Source: an uncultured Dongia sp. (GTDB lineage: Bacteria > Pseudomonadota > Alphaproteobacteria > Dongiales > Dongiaceae). Taken from it: a DNA stretch of 64,000 bases. This document shows, in pieces, positions 1-9,400 of the stretch. The notes beneath the pieces are model-generated. The model made no database searches and was not told the origin of the DNA. It saw nothing but the letters and a program-made list of their open reading frames with translations. The DNA lies in assembly GCF_936916975.1 (NCBI RefSeq), contig NZ_CAKZGO010000023.1, forward strand, positions 1-64,000. Direction: 5' to 3'. Position 1 is the first letter of the stretch. Each line of letters starts with the position of its first letter. Both the position numbers and the translations under genes were made by a program.

Positions 1-1
1 A

Positions 2-1108
2 TCAGTCGTCGCAGGAAGCGAAGCAACATCGCTTCATGGAGCCAAAGCGATAGCCACGGGTATCGCAGCTTCAGCGCTGGCACTTATAGTCGCTCTTAGC
101 CCAACATTCGCTGCGGGCCAAGACGCCGTCCTGACCTCGGGCAAAGGCGGTTTCATCTACACTGCAGATGAGTACGGGAACTCGATATCGGCCATCGATC
201 TTGAAAGTCGACTGGTCACGATCACGCCTATCGATGTCTCCCCGCACAATATTCAAATCTCGGCCGATGGCACTCGTTTGTTCGCCGTGGAAAGCCCGTC
301 AATGCACGAGTCAACGTCCGGTCATTCCACTACCGGACACGATGAAATGAGCGGCGGGCAGCTACTTACTTTCGACACCACAAATCTCTCCGCGGGTCCG
401 ATTTCTGTCACGCCCGTTGGCGAGCATCCGGCACATGTCGTGGTCGACGCCGCGGGCCTCTATGCGTTCGTAAGCTTGTCCGGGGAGAACGCTGTCGCCG
501 TCGTGGATCTCAAGAAGAATGAGGTGATGCGTTCTATCAGTACTGGAACGTTTCCCCACGGGTTAAGGATTAGTCCAGACGGGCACGAGATCTATGTCGC
601 AAATGTGAAGGACAATAGCATCTCAGTCCTCGATACGACGACACTTACTGAGCTGAAACGAATTCCTGTAGGTGTGACCCCGGTTCAGGTTGGTTTCGTT
701 CCAGATGGTAGTCGTGTCTACGTCTCGCTGCGGGATGCCAACAGCGTCGCCGTCATTGATACCAAGACCCGCTCTGTCATTTCAACGATCGAGGTTGGCC
801 GCAATCCCATCCAGGTTCACTCAACACCGGACGGCCGCTCCATCTATGTCGCCAATCAAGGCACAGAAGATAACCCTAACGACACCGTCTCCGTAATCGA
901 CACCAGCACAAATGCGGTCGTGGCAACCATTCACGTCGGCAAGGGAGCGCACGGTGTCACAGTTAGTGCCGACGGGGCCTACGTCTTTGTCAGCAACATT
1001 GTCGACGGAACCGTATCGCAAATTGCAAGCGACAGTCTGGCTGTCGTCGACACGATTGCAGTCGGCAAGGGACCAAACGGCATCACGTTCCAGAACAGTG
1101 GTGAATGA
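2..1108 (+). CDS. YVTN beta-propeller repeat protein, exported (5' end outside window)
   Basis: The frame is open from base 2 to the TGA at 1106-1108, so the start lies before the window; a TTG at 278 is only an internal codon. The visible N-terminus has a hydrophobic stretch ending in a signal-peptidase-like site (SPTFAAGQ, near base 115), which indicates export. The rest is a series of roughly 42-residue repeats with the YVAN/YVS and DTTT/IDTKT pattern of YVTN-type beta-propellers (for example IYVANVKDNSISVLD and YVSLRDANSVAVID). A His-rich segment (near base 300-350) sits in one loop and might bind metal. Such proteins accompany copper genes, but the ligand is unknown. Its exact role is inference; the fold is well supported. 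Confidence 0.85.
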   Translation, partial: SVVAGSEATSLHGAKAIATGIAASALALIVALSPTFAAGQDAVLTSGKGGFIYTADEYGNSISAIDLESRLVTITPIDVSPHNIQISADGTRLFAVESPSMHESTSGHSTTGHDEMSGGQLLTFDTTNLSAGPISVTPVGEHPAHVVVDAAGLYAFVSLSGENAVAVVDLKKNEVMRSISTGTFPHGLRISPDGHEIYVANVKDNSISVLDTTTLTELKRIPVGVTPVQVGFVPDGSRVYVSLRDANSVAVIDTKTRSVISTIEVGRNPIQVHSTPDGRSIYVANQGTEDNPNDTVSVIDTSTNAVVATIHVGKGAHGVTVSADGAYVFVSNIVDGTVSQIASDSLAVVDTIAVGKGPNGITFQNSGE

Positions 1109-1140
1109 AAGATAGGGCCTAGAAAGGCCAGCCGTGTCAG

Positions 1141-1193
1141 TCACGAGCAGGCGCGAAATTGCCCACATGGGAACTTTGCGATCCCGCTCGTGA
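1141..1193. repeat. Inverted repeat upstream of the Spy-like gene
   Basis: TCACGAGC at 1141-1148 is repeated inverted as GCTCGTGA at 1186-1193, a perfect 8-bp pair 37 bases apart. Between them lies GCGCGAAAT (1151-1159), a half of the palindrome found before the DUF305 gene at 19104. It lies 34 bases upstream of the Spy-like start, so a regulatory role is possible but unproven. Confidence 0.3.
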
Positions 1194-1227
1194 TTGGCGC
1201 ACAACATAACCAAAGGAGATCTACGTC

Positions 1228-1764
1228 ATGACTTTACTTCGCAATGCTCTGCTGATCGGCGTCATGCTGACGATGACCACGCCAGCCGTGGCCGAAGACG
1301 CCCATCACCCAACAACCGATGCCCCTGCGCCGACTGGAAATATCCAGCCTGGCATGATGGGACCGGGAATGATGGGGCCTGAAATGATGGGAATGATGAA
1401 ATCGATGTCTCACATGATGGACCCGGTTCATATCGAAGGCCGCATAGCCTTTTTGCAGACAGAACTCAAGATCACCGACGCCCAGCAGCCTCTCTGGAAG
1501 GCCTATGCCGACGTTATGCGCAAAGCCAGTCACAGTCAGAAGGAAATGATGGAGAAGATGCAGATGGGCATGATGTCAAATCAATCGCCTATGCCAAACG
1601 ATCTTCTTCAGCAGATCGATCGCCATGAACAGATGCTATCGGCCCGCCTCGACCAGTTGCGCCAGATGAAGGCTTCTTTGGCACCGCTCTATGATGCTCT
1701 CGATGGCACACAGAAGCGCATCGCCGATGAATTGCTTATGCCCCATGGCATGGGATCGATGTAA
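1228..1764 (+). CDS. Spy/CpxP-like periplasmic Met-rich protein (LTXXQ family)
   Basis: A 178-residue protein with a cleavable signal peptide (residues 1-22, ending AVAED). Residues 30-65 are a Met- and His-rich linker with repeated GMMGP/EMMGMM units, a usual copper(I)-binding composition. Residues about 68-175 are helical and match the Spy/CpxP LTXXQ pattern (LKITDAQQPLWKAYADV). The start is supported by the Shine-Dalgarno AAAGGAGA about 9 bases upstream. Family members are periplasmic chaperones or metal sensors of envelope stress; here the copper neighbours suggest periplasmic copper buffering. Family assignment is good, the copper role is inferred. Confidence 0.82.
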   Translation: MTLLRNALLIGVMLTMTTPAVAEDAHHPTTDAPAPTGNIQPGMMGPGMMGPEMMGMMKSMSHMMDPVHIEGRIAFLQTELKITDAQQPLWKAYADVMRKASHSQKEMMEKMQMGMMSNQSPMPNDLLQQIDRHEQMLSARLDQLRQMKASLAPLYDALDGTQKRIADELLMPHGMGSM

Positions 1765-1822
1765 CTCCACGCGCAAGTATCGTTCGCGCCGGAAAGTTCA
1801 TCGACGAAAAGGAACAACCGCA

Positions 1823-2149
1823 ATGTCAAACGTACATCAACATGGCGATATGCCGCCCAGCCACCAGCACAGTGGACAGCATTCTCAGCATGATCATCAG
1901 GACAATCCACCAAGCTTCTGGAAGTCAAAGACGGTCCTCGTGCTGGTCGCATTCGCGGCGATCGCGACGTTCCTACTTCTATCTGAGCATCGAGCCCATT
2001 TCCTTGGTGCATTGCCGTATTTGCTCATTCTGGCGTGTCCCTTATTGCACATCTTCATGCATGGCGGACATGGTGGGCATGGTAGTCATGGCGACCATCA
2101 GATCGGAGGGGATAAATCTAAATCTGTTGGGAAAGGAGACGAGTCATGA
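1823..2149 (+). CDS. DUF2933-type small membrane protein, His-rich
   Basis: Starting at 1823 (AAAGGA 7 bases upstream) this encodes 108 residues; longer readings from 1691 would overlap the previous gene heavily. Residues 1-30 are rich in His (MSNVHQHGDMPPSHQHSGQH), then two hydrophobic segments (about 38-56 and 63-80) and a His/Gly-rich tail (MHGGHGGHGSHGDHQ). This arrangement is that of DUF2933 proteins, which commonly lie beside copper ATPases and a membrane methyltransferase-like protein. The function is unknown; the His-rich ends suggest metal binding. The stop overlaps the next start by 4 bases, so the two are translationally coupled. Confidence 0.8.
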   Translation: MSNVHQHGDMPPSHQHSGQHSQHDHQDNPPSFWKSKTVLVLVAFAAIATFLLLSEHRAHFLGALPYLLILACPLLHIFMHGGHGGHGSHGDHQIGGDKSKSVGKGDES

Positions 2150-2814
2150 CCGACCAAAGTCCGGCCTATGGCCTTTGGGGCCTCGTGATCCTTAACTCGG
2201 TGATCTTTATCTTCTTCGCGTTCAGCTTCTTCAAGCCCCGTACGACGCGGGATTGGCGGTCCTTCGGGGCATTCAGCGCCTTCATGGTGGCTCTTTTCGC
2301 GGAGATGTATGGATTCCCACTGACAATCTACGTTCTGTCAGGATGGCTTCAGACCAAATTTCCCGGCGTCGACTGGTTTACCCATGACGCCGGGCATCTC
2401 TTGGAGATGATGTTTGGGTGGAAAGGGAATCCTCACTTTGGGCCATTCCATCTGCTGAGCTTCCTGCTGATCGGGGGCGGGTTCTTCCTGATCGCCAAAG
2501 CTTGGCATGTCCTCTTTCATGCCCAGAAGAAGGGAGTTCTGGCTCGTTCAGGACCATATGATTACGTCAGGCATCCGCAATATGTGGGTTTTGTCCTCGT
2601 TCTTCTTGGATTCCTCGTCCAGTGGCCAACGCTCCTGACGCTCGCGATGTTCCCTGTTCTTTTGCTGATGTATGCGCGCCTCGCGAAACAGGAGGAGCAA
2701 GAAGTAAGAAGGCAATTTGGGGAGGAATACGATCGCTACGCCGTGAATGTTCCTGCGTTCATCCCGAAATGGTCAAAACTCGTTCACGGACTGAGCGGAG
2801 CCAGCACCCAATGA
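2146..2814 (+). CDS. Isoprenylcysteine carboxyl methyltransferase-like integral membrane protein
   Basis: 222 residues with about five or six membrane segments. The C-terminal half has the signature of the ICMT/phospholipid methyltransferase superfamily: [14 protein letters not shown] (about residues 138-151) and a later acidic [16 protein letters not shown] motif, which together form the SAM-binding region. Bacterial homologues with this context sit between DUF2933 and a metal ATPase; their substrate is not known. It overlaps both neighbours by 4 bases (ATGA), so it belongs to one copper operon from 1823 to 5458. The fold assignment is firm, the methyl acceptor unknown. Confidence 0.82.
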   Translation: MTDQSPAYGLWGLVILNSVIFIFFAFSFFKPRTTRDWRSFGAFSAFMVALFAEMYGFPLTIYVLSGWLQTKFPGVDWFTHDAGHLLEMMFGWKGNPHFGPFHLLSFLLIGGGFFLIAKAWHVLFHAQKKGVLARSGPYDYVRHPQYVGFVLVLLGFLVQWPTLLTLAMFPVLLLMYARLAKQEEQEVRRQFGEEYDRYAVNVPAFIPKWSKLVHGLSGASTQ

Positions 2815-5237
2815 AAAAAGCAACAATTGACGTTGGTGCGATGCTGGGAGCACTCGACCATCTGGCCATTCAGAAGCGCGTCCGCGCCATGCATGGCGTG
2901 CTGGATGTTGAGATGAACGCTGGGTCGTCGACCGCAACCGTCTCCTATGATGAAGCTCTTCTCAGTGTGCAATTGCTCAAAGAACAAGTTGAGGCGTGTG
3001 GCTTCCATTGTCGCGGTGAGAGCGTCCCGACGCATTTGTGCAAAGTTGATAAGACGCCCTCATCGCAGACGAGGAACCCGCCGCGCGACTACTCATATCC
3101 TGAGCACGCCCACCATCATGGACCTGCTCAGGATCATAAGAAGGCTGCATCCGGCTCCCTCAAGCATGCTGCAGCCCATGACATGATGGCTCATGAGATG
3201 GGCCATGGTGCGGGCATGGACATGGACGGCATGGTCAAGGACATGCGGAACAGGTTCCTGGTAAGCCTTGTATTCAGCATTCCACTCTTCGCCATGTCAC
3301 CTATGGGTATGGGTGAGCCGTGGTTGACGCCCCCAGCGGGTGTCGACCCAGAAATCATGATGTTCGTGTTCGCCAGTGCCGCGATCTTATACCCGGTATG
3401 GCCCTTCCTGGTCGCTGCATGGAGGGCTTTGTTGAATGGCGTCCTAAACATGGCAACGCTTGTCGTTCTCAGTGTTGGCACTGGCTATCTCTTCAGCATA
3501 GGCGCCACCTTCTTCTTTGAGGCGCAGCAGTTCTATGAGGCATCGGCCGTCCTTCTCGTCTTCATTCTGCTCGGGCACTGGCTTGAGATGCGGGCTCGGG
3601 CAGGAGCGTCGGCCGCGATTAAAGCACTCCTCAATCTGGCTCCGCCCAAAGCTGTTGTCCTCCGAGAAGGCAAGGAGGTTGAGATACCCACGGCTGACGT
3701 GCAGGCCGGAGATGTGGTTATTCTCCGGCCAGGCAACAAAATTCCCGTCGACGGTGAGGTAACCGAGGGCGAATCCGCCGTCGACGAGTCGATGTTGACG
3801 GGCGAATCGATGCCGATCACCAAGCGGATCGGAGACGCGGTGATTGGCGCAACGATCAACAAGAGCGGGACACTGCGCTACCGGGCGACGAAAGTCGGCT
3901 TGGATACCGCCCTGGCCCAGATCGTGAAGTTGGTCCAGGAGGCACAAAACTCGAAAGCGCCCGCGCAGCTCCTCGCGGATCGAGCGTCCCAGGTGCTGGT
4001 CCTCGCCGCCATTCTGATTGGCGTAGCGACCTTCATAGCTTGGTACTGGTGGCTAGGTCAGCCGCTCCTCTTTGCATTGACCCTGACCATCACCGTTTTT
4101 GTGATCGCTTGTCCAGATGCACTCGGATTGGCGACACCCATGGCAGTGATGGTTGGAACGGGTCTCGGCGCGACTCACGGAATCCTGTTCAAGAACGCCG
4201 CCGCTTTGGAAGAAGCGACAAAATTGAATGTGATTGTGTTCGACAAGACAGGCACCCTGACCATGGGGCAGCCGAAGGTAGTGGAAGTTGTTGCAGCCGA
4301 CGGACAGGCCGAAGAAGAGGTTCTCCGGGTCGCGGCGGCCGTGGAAGGTGGCTCAGACCACCCCCTGGCTCTTGCCATCGTGGAGCGGGCCAAAGGGCTG
4401 GAAGTGCCCGCTATCTCGGGATTCCTGAACATTGAAGGCAAAGGCGCTCAGGCCGAGGTTCTCGGAAGCCGCGTTTACCTTGGCAATCGCCGCCTGATGA
4501 CGGAGCAGAGCATCGACTTCCTGGGCCTTGAGAACAAGGCGGAAGAACTCAAGGGCGCAGGTCGCACTGTCGTACACGTCGCAAGGGCGGGAAAGCTCCT
4601 TGGCCTTGTGGCGATTGCAGATGCGCCCCGGCCGACAGCAAAGAGGACGATCGCGCGCCTCCGGGAGCGCGGTGTGCGTGTAGCCATGCTGACTGGCGAC
4701 AATGCTGGAACAGCCAAACGGATAGGCGACGATCTTGGGATCGATATCGTCCTATCGGACGTACTACCCGGACAGAAGGCCGACAAGATCAAGGAACTTC
4801 AATCCCAAGGGCTGAAGGTCGGCATGGTTGGTGACGGGGTGAACGACGCCCCAGCATTGACCCAGGCCGATGTGGGATTTGCGATCGGTGCGGGTACAGA
4901 CGTGGCGATTGAGAGCGCCGACATCGTGCTCATGAAGAGTGATCCTCACGACGTGCTGGGCGCTCTTGAGCTCTCGCGGGCGACGCTTCGGAAGATGCAT
5001 CAGAATTTGTGGTGGGCGGCCAGTTACAACGTAATCGCCTTTCCACTCGCAGCGGGGGTCTTCTACCCATTCCTACTGAGCCCCGAAATCGCGGCACTGG
5101 CGATGTCGGGTAGTTCCGCACTTGTGGCGGTCAACGCTCTTCTTCTCAAGAGAACTCGCCTCGACGAAGCCTCGACATCATCGCCAACATCTTCTGGCGA
5201 TCAAACAAACCTAGCAGTGAGGAGTACGGCACTATGA
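2811..5237 (+). CDS. Heavy-metal translocating P1B-type ATPase with a CPD motif
   Basis: Starting at the ATG at 2811, which overlaps the previous stop, gives 808 residues; upstream in-frame codons lie inside the methyltransferase gene. Residues 1-65 resemble an HMA domain but lack CxxC. A His/Met-rich linker follows ([19 protein letters not shown]). Core P-type elements are all present: TGES ([10 protein letters not shown]), the intramembrane metal motif [12 protein letters not shown] (C434-P-D436), the phosphorylation site DKTGT (D478), the HP motif (GGSDHPLA) and [11 protein letters not shown] replaces the CPC or CPH of well-known copper pumps, so the metal is uncertain; location points to copper efflux. 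The pump should be active because its catalytic residues are intact. Confidence 0.92.
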   Translation: MKKATIDVGAMLGALDHLAIQKRVRAMHGVLDVEMNAGSSTATVSYDEALLSVQLLKEQVEACGFHCRGESVPTHLCKVDKTPSSQTRNPPRDYSYPEHAHHHGPAQDHKKAASGSLKHAAAHDMMAHEMGHGAGMDMDGMVKDMRNRFLVSLVFSIPLFAMSPMGMGEPWLTPPAGVDPEIMMFVFASAAILYPVWPFLVAAWRALLNGVLNMATLVVLSVGTGYLFSIGATFFFEAQQFYEASAVLLVFILLGHWLEMRARAGASAAIKALLNLAPPKAVVLREGKEVEIPTADVQAGDVVILRPGNKIPVDGEVTEGESAVDESMLTGESMPITKRIGDAVIGATINKSGTLRYRATKVGLDTALAQIVKLVQEAQNSKAPAQLLADRASQVLVLAAILIGVATFIAWYWWLGQPLLFALTLTITVFVIACPDALGLATPMAVMVGTGLGATHGILFKNAAALEEATKLNVIVFDKTGTLTMGQPKVVEVVAADGQAEEEVLRVAAAVEGGSDHPLALAIVERAKGLEVPAISGFLNIEGKGAQAEVLGSRVYLGNRRLMTEQSIDFLGLENKAEELKGAGRTVVHVARAGKLLGLVAIADAPRPTAKRTIARLRERGVRVAMLTGDNAGTAKRIGDDLGIDIVLSDVLPGQKADKIKELQSQGLKVGMVGDGVNDAPALTQADVGFAIGAGTDVAIESADIVLMKSDPHDVLGALELSRATLRKMHQNLWWAASYNVIAFPLAAGVFYPFLLSPEIAALAMSGSSALVAVNALLLKRTRLDEASTSSPTSSGDQTNLAVRSTAL

Positions 5238-5458
5238 TGATGGGTTCATATATGATGATGGATAACTGGTCAGCCATGCACTGGATCATATTCACCATAG
5301 TGGTTGCAGTTTTCCTATATCCGATTGGCAGAATTCTGCGCCGGATCGGACTGTCGCCTTTCTGGTCAGTTCTTGCCCTGATCCCCCTGGTCAACATCTT
5401 CGCTTTATGGGCCCTCGCGTTGAGTGATTGGCCCCGCGACAAGTCGACATCGGCGTGA
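5234..5458 (+). CDS. Small membrane protein (74 aa) coupled to the CPD ATPase
   Basis: Overlaps the ATPase stop by 4 bases. The N-terminus is Met-rich ([12 protein letters not shown]), followed by two hydrophobic segments (about residues 17-36 and 43-63) separated by a short RRIGLSPF loop. I recognise no named domain. Two-helix proteins of this kind are frequent at the end of metal ATPase operons and could be an accessory subunit or a membrane metal-binding peptide; this is inference from position and Met content only. Confidence 0.7.
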   Translation: MMMGSYMMMDNWSAMHWIIFTIVVAVFLYPIGRILRRIGLSPFWSVLALIPLVNIFALWALALSDWPRDKSTSA

Positions 5459-5563
5459 CGTTCGGAGGGATTGAGAGGCGCTTCTCGCGCAATGGCTACA
5501 TCTCAAGCCCAAGGCAACCATAAGAACCCTGGCGTTCCGGGGGACAAAGAAGAGGAACATTTG

Positions 5564-6928
5564 ATGGCCCTTTCAATATCGTTTTTGGGTGGAGCTGGAA
5601 CTGTTACGGGATCGAAGTACCTTCTGGAGACCAACGGCGACCGCGTTCTTATCGATTGCGGTCTATTCCAAGGCGTGAAGGCTCTCCGGCAGCGCAACTG
5701 GGCGCCATTCCCGGTCGAACCGCAGTCAATCAAGGCGGTCGTGTTGACACACGCTCACCTCGATCATTCGGGCTATCTACCTGCCCTCGTGAAAGGGGGC
5801 TATGCTGGCGCGATCTATTGTTCGCCTGCGAGCGAGGATTTCTGCAAGATCCTGCTACCTGACAGTGGTCATATTCAGGAGAAGGATGCCGAGTTCGCCA
5901 ATCGACACGGCTTCTCCAAGCACAAGCCCGCCCTTCCACTCTACAATCGTGAAGAAGCTGAGGCATGTCTCGATAGCTTCAAGGCTATTCCTTTCGATGA
6001 TGACAGGCCGTTGCCCGGCGGAGCGAAAATCCGCCTCCGGCGCGCCGGGCATATCCTAGGAGCATCGATCGTTGAACTGGAGTGGGCAGGGCAAAAGATC
6101 GTCTTCTCTGGCGACTTGGGCCGATACGACGATCCTATGATGGTCGATCCCAGCCAGGTGTCGAACGCAGACTACCTGATCGTGGAGTCAACCTACGGGG
6201 ATAGACGACATGATCGACAAGATCCAGAGGATCGCCTCGCTGAAATCATCAACCGAACCGTCCGACGGGGTGGCACAGTCGTCATTCCAGCCTTTGCGGT
6301 GGGGCGCGCCCAGTCCCTCCTGTATCACCTGGAGCGTCTGAAATCGGCTGGCCGGATCGGCGATGTACCAGTCTTCCTCGATAGCCCCATGGCCATCAAT
6401 GCAAGCGATTTGCTGTGTCGTCATCTGAAGGATCACAAGCTGACAGATGGCCAATGCAAGAAAGCATGCGCCGTTGCGACATATGTTCGAGATGTTGCCG
6501 CGTCGAAGGCGCTGACCGTCAATCGAATGCCAAAGGTTATCATTTCCGCCAGTGGCATGGCCACTGGTGGACGCGTCCTTCACCACCTTAAAAGCTACGC
6601 ACCCGACACGAACAACACGATTCTCTTTTGCGGATTTCAGGCGGCGGGAACACGCGGCGCCGCCATGGTCGGAGGCATCAAAGAAATCAAGATCCATGGC
6701 GAGTACATTTCGGTGCGGGCTGATGTCGAGAATCTACCCATGCTCTCAGCACACGCCGATGCGGACGAGATCATCAAATGGCTGCATGGATTTGAGCGAG
6801 CGCCCCGCACGACCTTTATCACGCACGGAGAGGCATCTGCATCGGACGCCTTGAGGCGCCGAATTGAGGAAGAACTGGGCTGGCCCTGTGTCATTCCAGA
6901 ACACGCCCAGAGGGTAGATCTGGCATGA
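5564..6928 (+). CDS. Metallo-beta-lactamase/beta-CASP RNase-like hydrolase
   Basis: The start at 5564 follows AGAGGAA and places MALSISFLGGAGTVTGSKY at the N-terminus, as usual for the family; this gives 454 residues. The metal site motif THAHLDHSGYLPAL is near residue 62. The beta-CASP region includes DSPMAI and ISASGMATGGRVLHHL, and the last third has the family motif LSAHADADEI. These are hallmarks of CPSF/YSH1-like RNA nucleases that act on single-stranded RNA. The stop overlaps the next start by 4 bases, so it is coupled to AMP phosphorylase and PRPP synthetase; the trio may take RNA to nucleotides to ribose phosphates. Substrate is inferred. Confidence 0.9.
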   Translation: MALSISFLGGAGTVTGSKYLLETNGDRVLIDCGLFQGVKALRQRNWAPFPVEPQSIKAVVLTHAHLDHSGYLPALVKGGYAGAIYCSPASEDFCKILLPDSGHIQEKDAEFANRHGFSKHKPALPLYNREEAEACLDSFKAIPFDDDRPLPGGAKIRLRRAGHILGASIVELEWAGQKIVFSGDLGRYDDPMMVDPSQVSNADYLIVESTYGDRRHDRQDPEDRLAEIINRTVRRGGTVVIPAFAVGRAQSLLYHLERLKSAGRIGDVPVFLDSPMAINASDLLCRHLKDHKLTDGQCKKACAVATYVRDVAASKALTVNRMPKVIISASGMATGGRVLHHLKSYAPDTNNTILFCGFQAAGTRGAAMVGGIKEIKIHGEYISVRADVENLPMLSAHADADEIIKWLHGFERAPRTTFITHGEASASDALRRRIEEELGWPCVIPEHAQRVDLA

Positions 6929-8460
6929 CAACCACAACAATGCCTGCCCTGGACGATAACGATGCGCATGCTCTGGAGGCACGCCGTTTGGGTATTCACA
7001 CACAGCAGGAAATGCTGGTGTTCATGCGCACCGACTGTCCTGTCTGTCGGTCAGAAGGGTTGTCCGCGCGTTCCCAAGTACGGATCAAGTCCGCTAAGCA
7101 AGAGATTATCGCCACGCTCTACCCCGTATCCGCCGATTTTCTGGGAATCCACGATGTGGGTCTGTCGGAGGCTGCGTGGCGCGGTCTTGAGGTTGCCGAT
7201 GGCGACACGCTAACGGTTCGTCATGCAGAGTCAGCGGAATCGTTGGGCAAGGTGCGCCACCGAATCTACGGCCATCGCCTTGATAGGGAGGCTTTTGGCC
7301 AAATCATGTCCGACATCGTGGCGGGGCGCTTCTCGGATGTGCATCTGGCGGCCTTTGTGACAGCCTGTGCATCTGTCCCGCTGGATGAACGCGAAACAAC
7401 CGACCTCACACGCGTGATGGTCGATGTTGGGGAGCGGCTCTCTTGGCCGGGATCACCCATTGTCGACAAGCATTCCGTTGGCGGGCTGCCGGGAAACCGG
7501 ACCACGCCCATCGTAGTTGCGATCGTGGCCTCGCATGGCCTCATCATGCCGAAGACCTCCTCGCGGGCGATTACGTCCCCTGCAGGCACAGCCGACACCA
7601 TGGAGACAATGGCCCCAGTCAATCTTGACTTAGCCGCAATCCGGCGGGTTGTGGAGCAGGAATCTGGATGCATCGTCTGGGGTGGTTCGGTCCGTTTGAG
7701 CCCGGCAGACGATATCCTCATTCGAATTGAGCGAGCGCTGGAAATCGATACCGAGGGCCAGCTCATTGCCTCAGTCCTCTCTAAGAAGATAGCCGCCGGA
7801 GCCACCCATCTGGTGCTGGATATCCCCGTGGGGCCGACCGCCAAGGTTCGCAGCAACGAGGCCGCCATGGCGCTCTCGGGGCGCCTGGTTGAGGTGGGGA
7901 ACACCTTTGGTCTAAGTACCAGGGTATCCATAAGCGACGGCCGTCAACCTATTGGGCGAGGCATAGGACCCGCCTTGGAGGCCCGCGACGTTCTCGCCGT
8001 CCTGCAAGGAATTTCCGGAGCGCCGTTAGATCTTCGCGATCGCGCTTGCACACTTGCCGGGGTCCTTCTTGAGTTGGGCGGACGGGCCAGATCTGGAGAG
8101 GGCAAGGGGGTTGCAGAACAGACCATCGCTGACGGTCGAGCTTGGGCGAAGTTTCAGCGAATCTGCGAGGCGCAGGGCGGTATGAGGGTACCGGGGGTTT
8201 CAAGCCATCGTCATCCGCTTGTCGCTAGCCAAAGCGGCATCGTGGCGGACATTGACAATCGCAAGCTCTCCAAGTTGGCGAAGCTCGCGGGCGCCCCAGA
8301 GGCAAAGGCGGCTGGCGTCGAGATGCATGTAAGGCTCGGCGATGCGGTGACTCAAAGCGAACCCCTTTGCACAGTGCATGCCGAGTCAAAGGGCGAACTG
8401 CAGTATGCGCTCGATTACGCTGCGCTTTACGACGAGATCTTTCAAGTGGAGCCATCATGA
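6925..8460 (+). CDS. AMP (nucleoside monophosphate) phosphorylase, thymidine phosphorylase superfamily
   Basis: 511 residues. The N-terminal segment of about 105 residues (IKSAKQEIIATLYPV...) precedes the classic phosphorylase core, as in archaeal AMP phosphorylases, which are about 500 residues rather than the 440 of bacterial DeoA. The phosphate-binding signature is present (DKHSVGGLPGNRTTP, about residues 176-190), as are KTSSRAITSPAGTADTME and the C-terminal alpha/beta domain. Expected reaction: AMP + Pi to adenine + ribose 1,5-bisphosphate. It overlaps both neighbours by 4 bases. Named AMP phosphorylase from length and domain layout; a thymidine-type activity cannot be excluded. Confidence 0.85.
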   Translation: MTTTTMPALDDNDAHALEARRLGIHTQQEMLVFMRTDCPVCRSEGLSARSQVRIKSAKQEIIATLYPVSADFLGIHDVGLSEAAWRGLEVADGDTLTVRHAESAESLGKVRHRIYGHRLDREAFGQIMSDIVAGRFSDVHLAAFVTACASVPLDERETTDLTRVMVDVGERLSWPGSPIVDKHSVGGLPGNRTTPIVVAIVASHGLIMPKTSSRAITSPAGTADTMETMAPVNLDLAAIRRVVEQESGCIVWGGSVRLSPADDILIRIERALEIDTEGQLIASVLSKKIAAGATHLVLDIPVGPTAKVRSNEAAMALSGRLVEVGNTFGLSTRVSISDGRQPIGRGIGPALEARDVLAVLQGISGAPLDLRDRACTLAGVLLELGGRARSGEGKGVAEQTIADGRAWAKFQRICEAQGGMRVPGVSSHRHPLVASQSGIVADIDNRKLSKLAKLAGAPEAKAAGVEMHVRLGDAVTQSEPLCTVHAESKGELQYALDYAALYDEIFQVEPS

Positions 8461-9347
8461 ACGGCCCGGTTATCATAGCGCTACCAGGAAACGAGAAGAT
8501 TGCCGCGCAACTCGCGATAGAGCTGGGTGGCACCCCCGGTGAACTGGAGACACGCCAATTCCCAGATGAAGAGACGTATCTGAGGGTTGCCACTGACGTA
8601 TCCGGTCGGACAGTTATTGCGGTCTGCACATTAGATCGACCCGATGCCAAATTCCTGCGATTGATGTTCACGTTGGCGACGGCCCGTGATCTTGGCGCAA
8701 GAAGCGTCGGTCTAGTGGCACCATATCTCTCCTACATGAGGCAGGATAAGCGCTTCCATGATGGCGAGACCATAACCTCAAGGAATTTTGCAGGCCTATT
8801 ATCTCGGGAGTGCGACTGGCTTGTCACTGTTGATCCTCACCTGCACCGATACGCATCACTTGACGAAATCTATTCGGTGCCGAGCGGTGTCGCGCAATCG
8901 GCGCCATTGCTTGCAGATTGGATTGGCAAGAGCGTAGAGCGGCCGATCATCATCGGGCCAGATATGGAAAGCGAGCAGTGGGTGCGCGCGGTTGCTGCCA
9001 ATGCGCAGATTCCTTACGTGGTCCTCGAAAAGACCAGATTTGGTGATCGCAAGATCAGTATCGAGATGCCCGACATGACCCAATGGAATGATCGCACACC
9101 AGTTCTAATCGATGACATTATTTCTTCGGCCCAAACCATGATTGAAACCTGCCAGCATCTTATTGGCAGAGGACTGCCAAAGCCCGTCTGCTTGGCCGTA
9201 CACGCTCTTCTTTCCAATGATGCTTATCAGTCTCTCAGGGAGATCACGTCGACCATTGTGACCACGAATACCGTTGTCCACGAAACGAACCGTATCGACG
9301 TATCCGCAGTCATATCTGCTGAAGTATCCAAACTGATCGATCTCTAA
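8457..9347 (+). CDS. Ribose-phosphate pyrophosphokinase (PRPP synthetase) family protein
   Basis: The ATG at 8457 overlaps the previous stop; the product has 296 residues, slightly shorter than the usual 310-320. It shows the PRPP synthetase pattern: N-terminal FPDEETYLRV, the catalytic loop region YMRQDKRFHDGE, the divalent-ion signature VDPHLHR and a PRPP-binding loop VLIDDIISSAQTM, which differs from the usual DDIIDTAGT. It may make PRPP from ribose 5-phosphate, or use the ribose 1,5-bisphosphate expected from its coupled neighbour; the latter is speculation. This is probably not the housekeeping enzyme, given the location and diverged loop. Confidence 0.88.
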   Translation: MNGPVIIALPGNEKIAAQLAIELGGTPGELETRQFPDEETYLRVATDVSGRTVIAVCTLDRPDAKFLRLMFTLATARDLGARSVGLVAPYLSYMRQDKRFHDGETITSRNFAGLLSRECDWLVTVDPHLHRYASLDEIYSVPSGVAQSAPLLADWIGKSVERPIIIGPDMESEQWVRAVAANAQIPYVVLEKTRFGDRKISIEMPDMTQWNDRTPVLIDDIISSAQTMIETCQHLIGRGLPKPVCLAVHALLSNDAYQSLREITSTIVTTNTVVHETNRIDVSAVISAEVSKLIDL

Positions 9348-9400
9348 GGCAAAGAGTATTGTTGATAAGCGAAAATGTTCTCTTGAGGTGAATTCAGATC

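Noticed and set aside
278-1108. YVTN protein starting at TTG 278
   Set aside because: The same frame is open to the left edge and encodes a signal peptide and earlier propeller residues, so the start lies outside the window.
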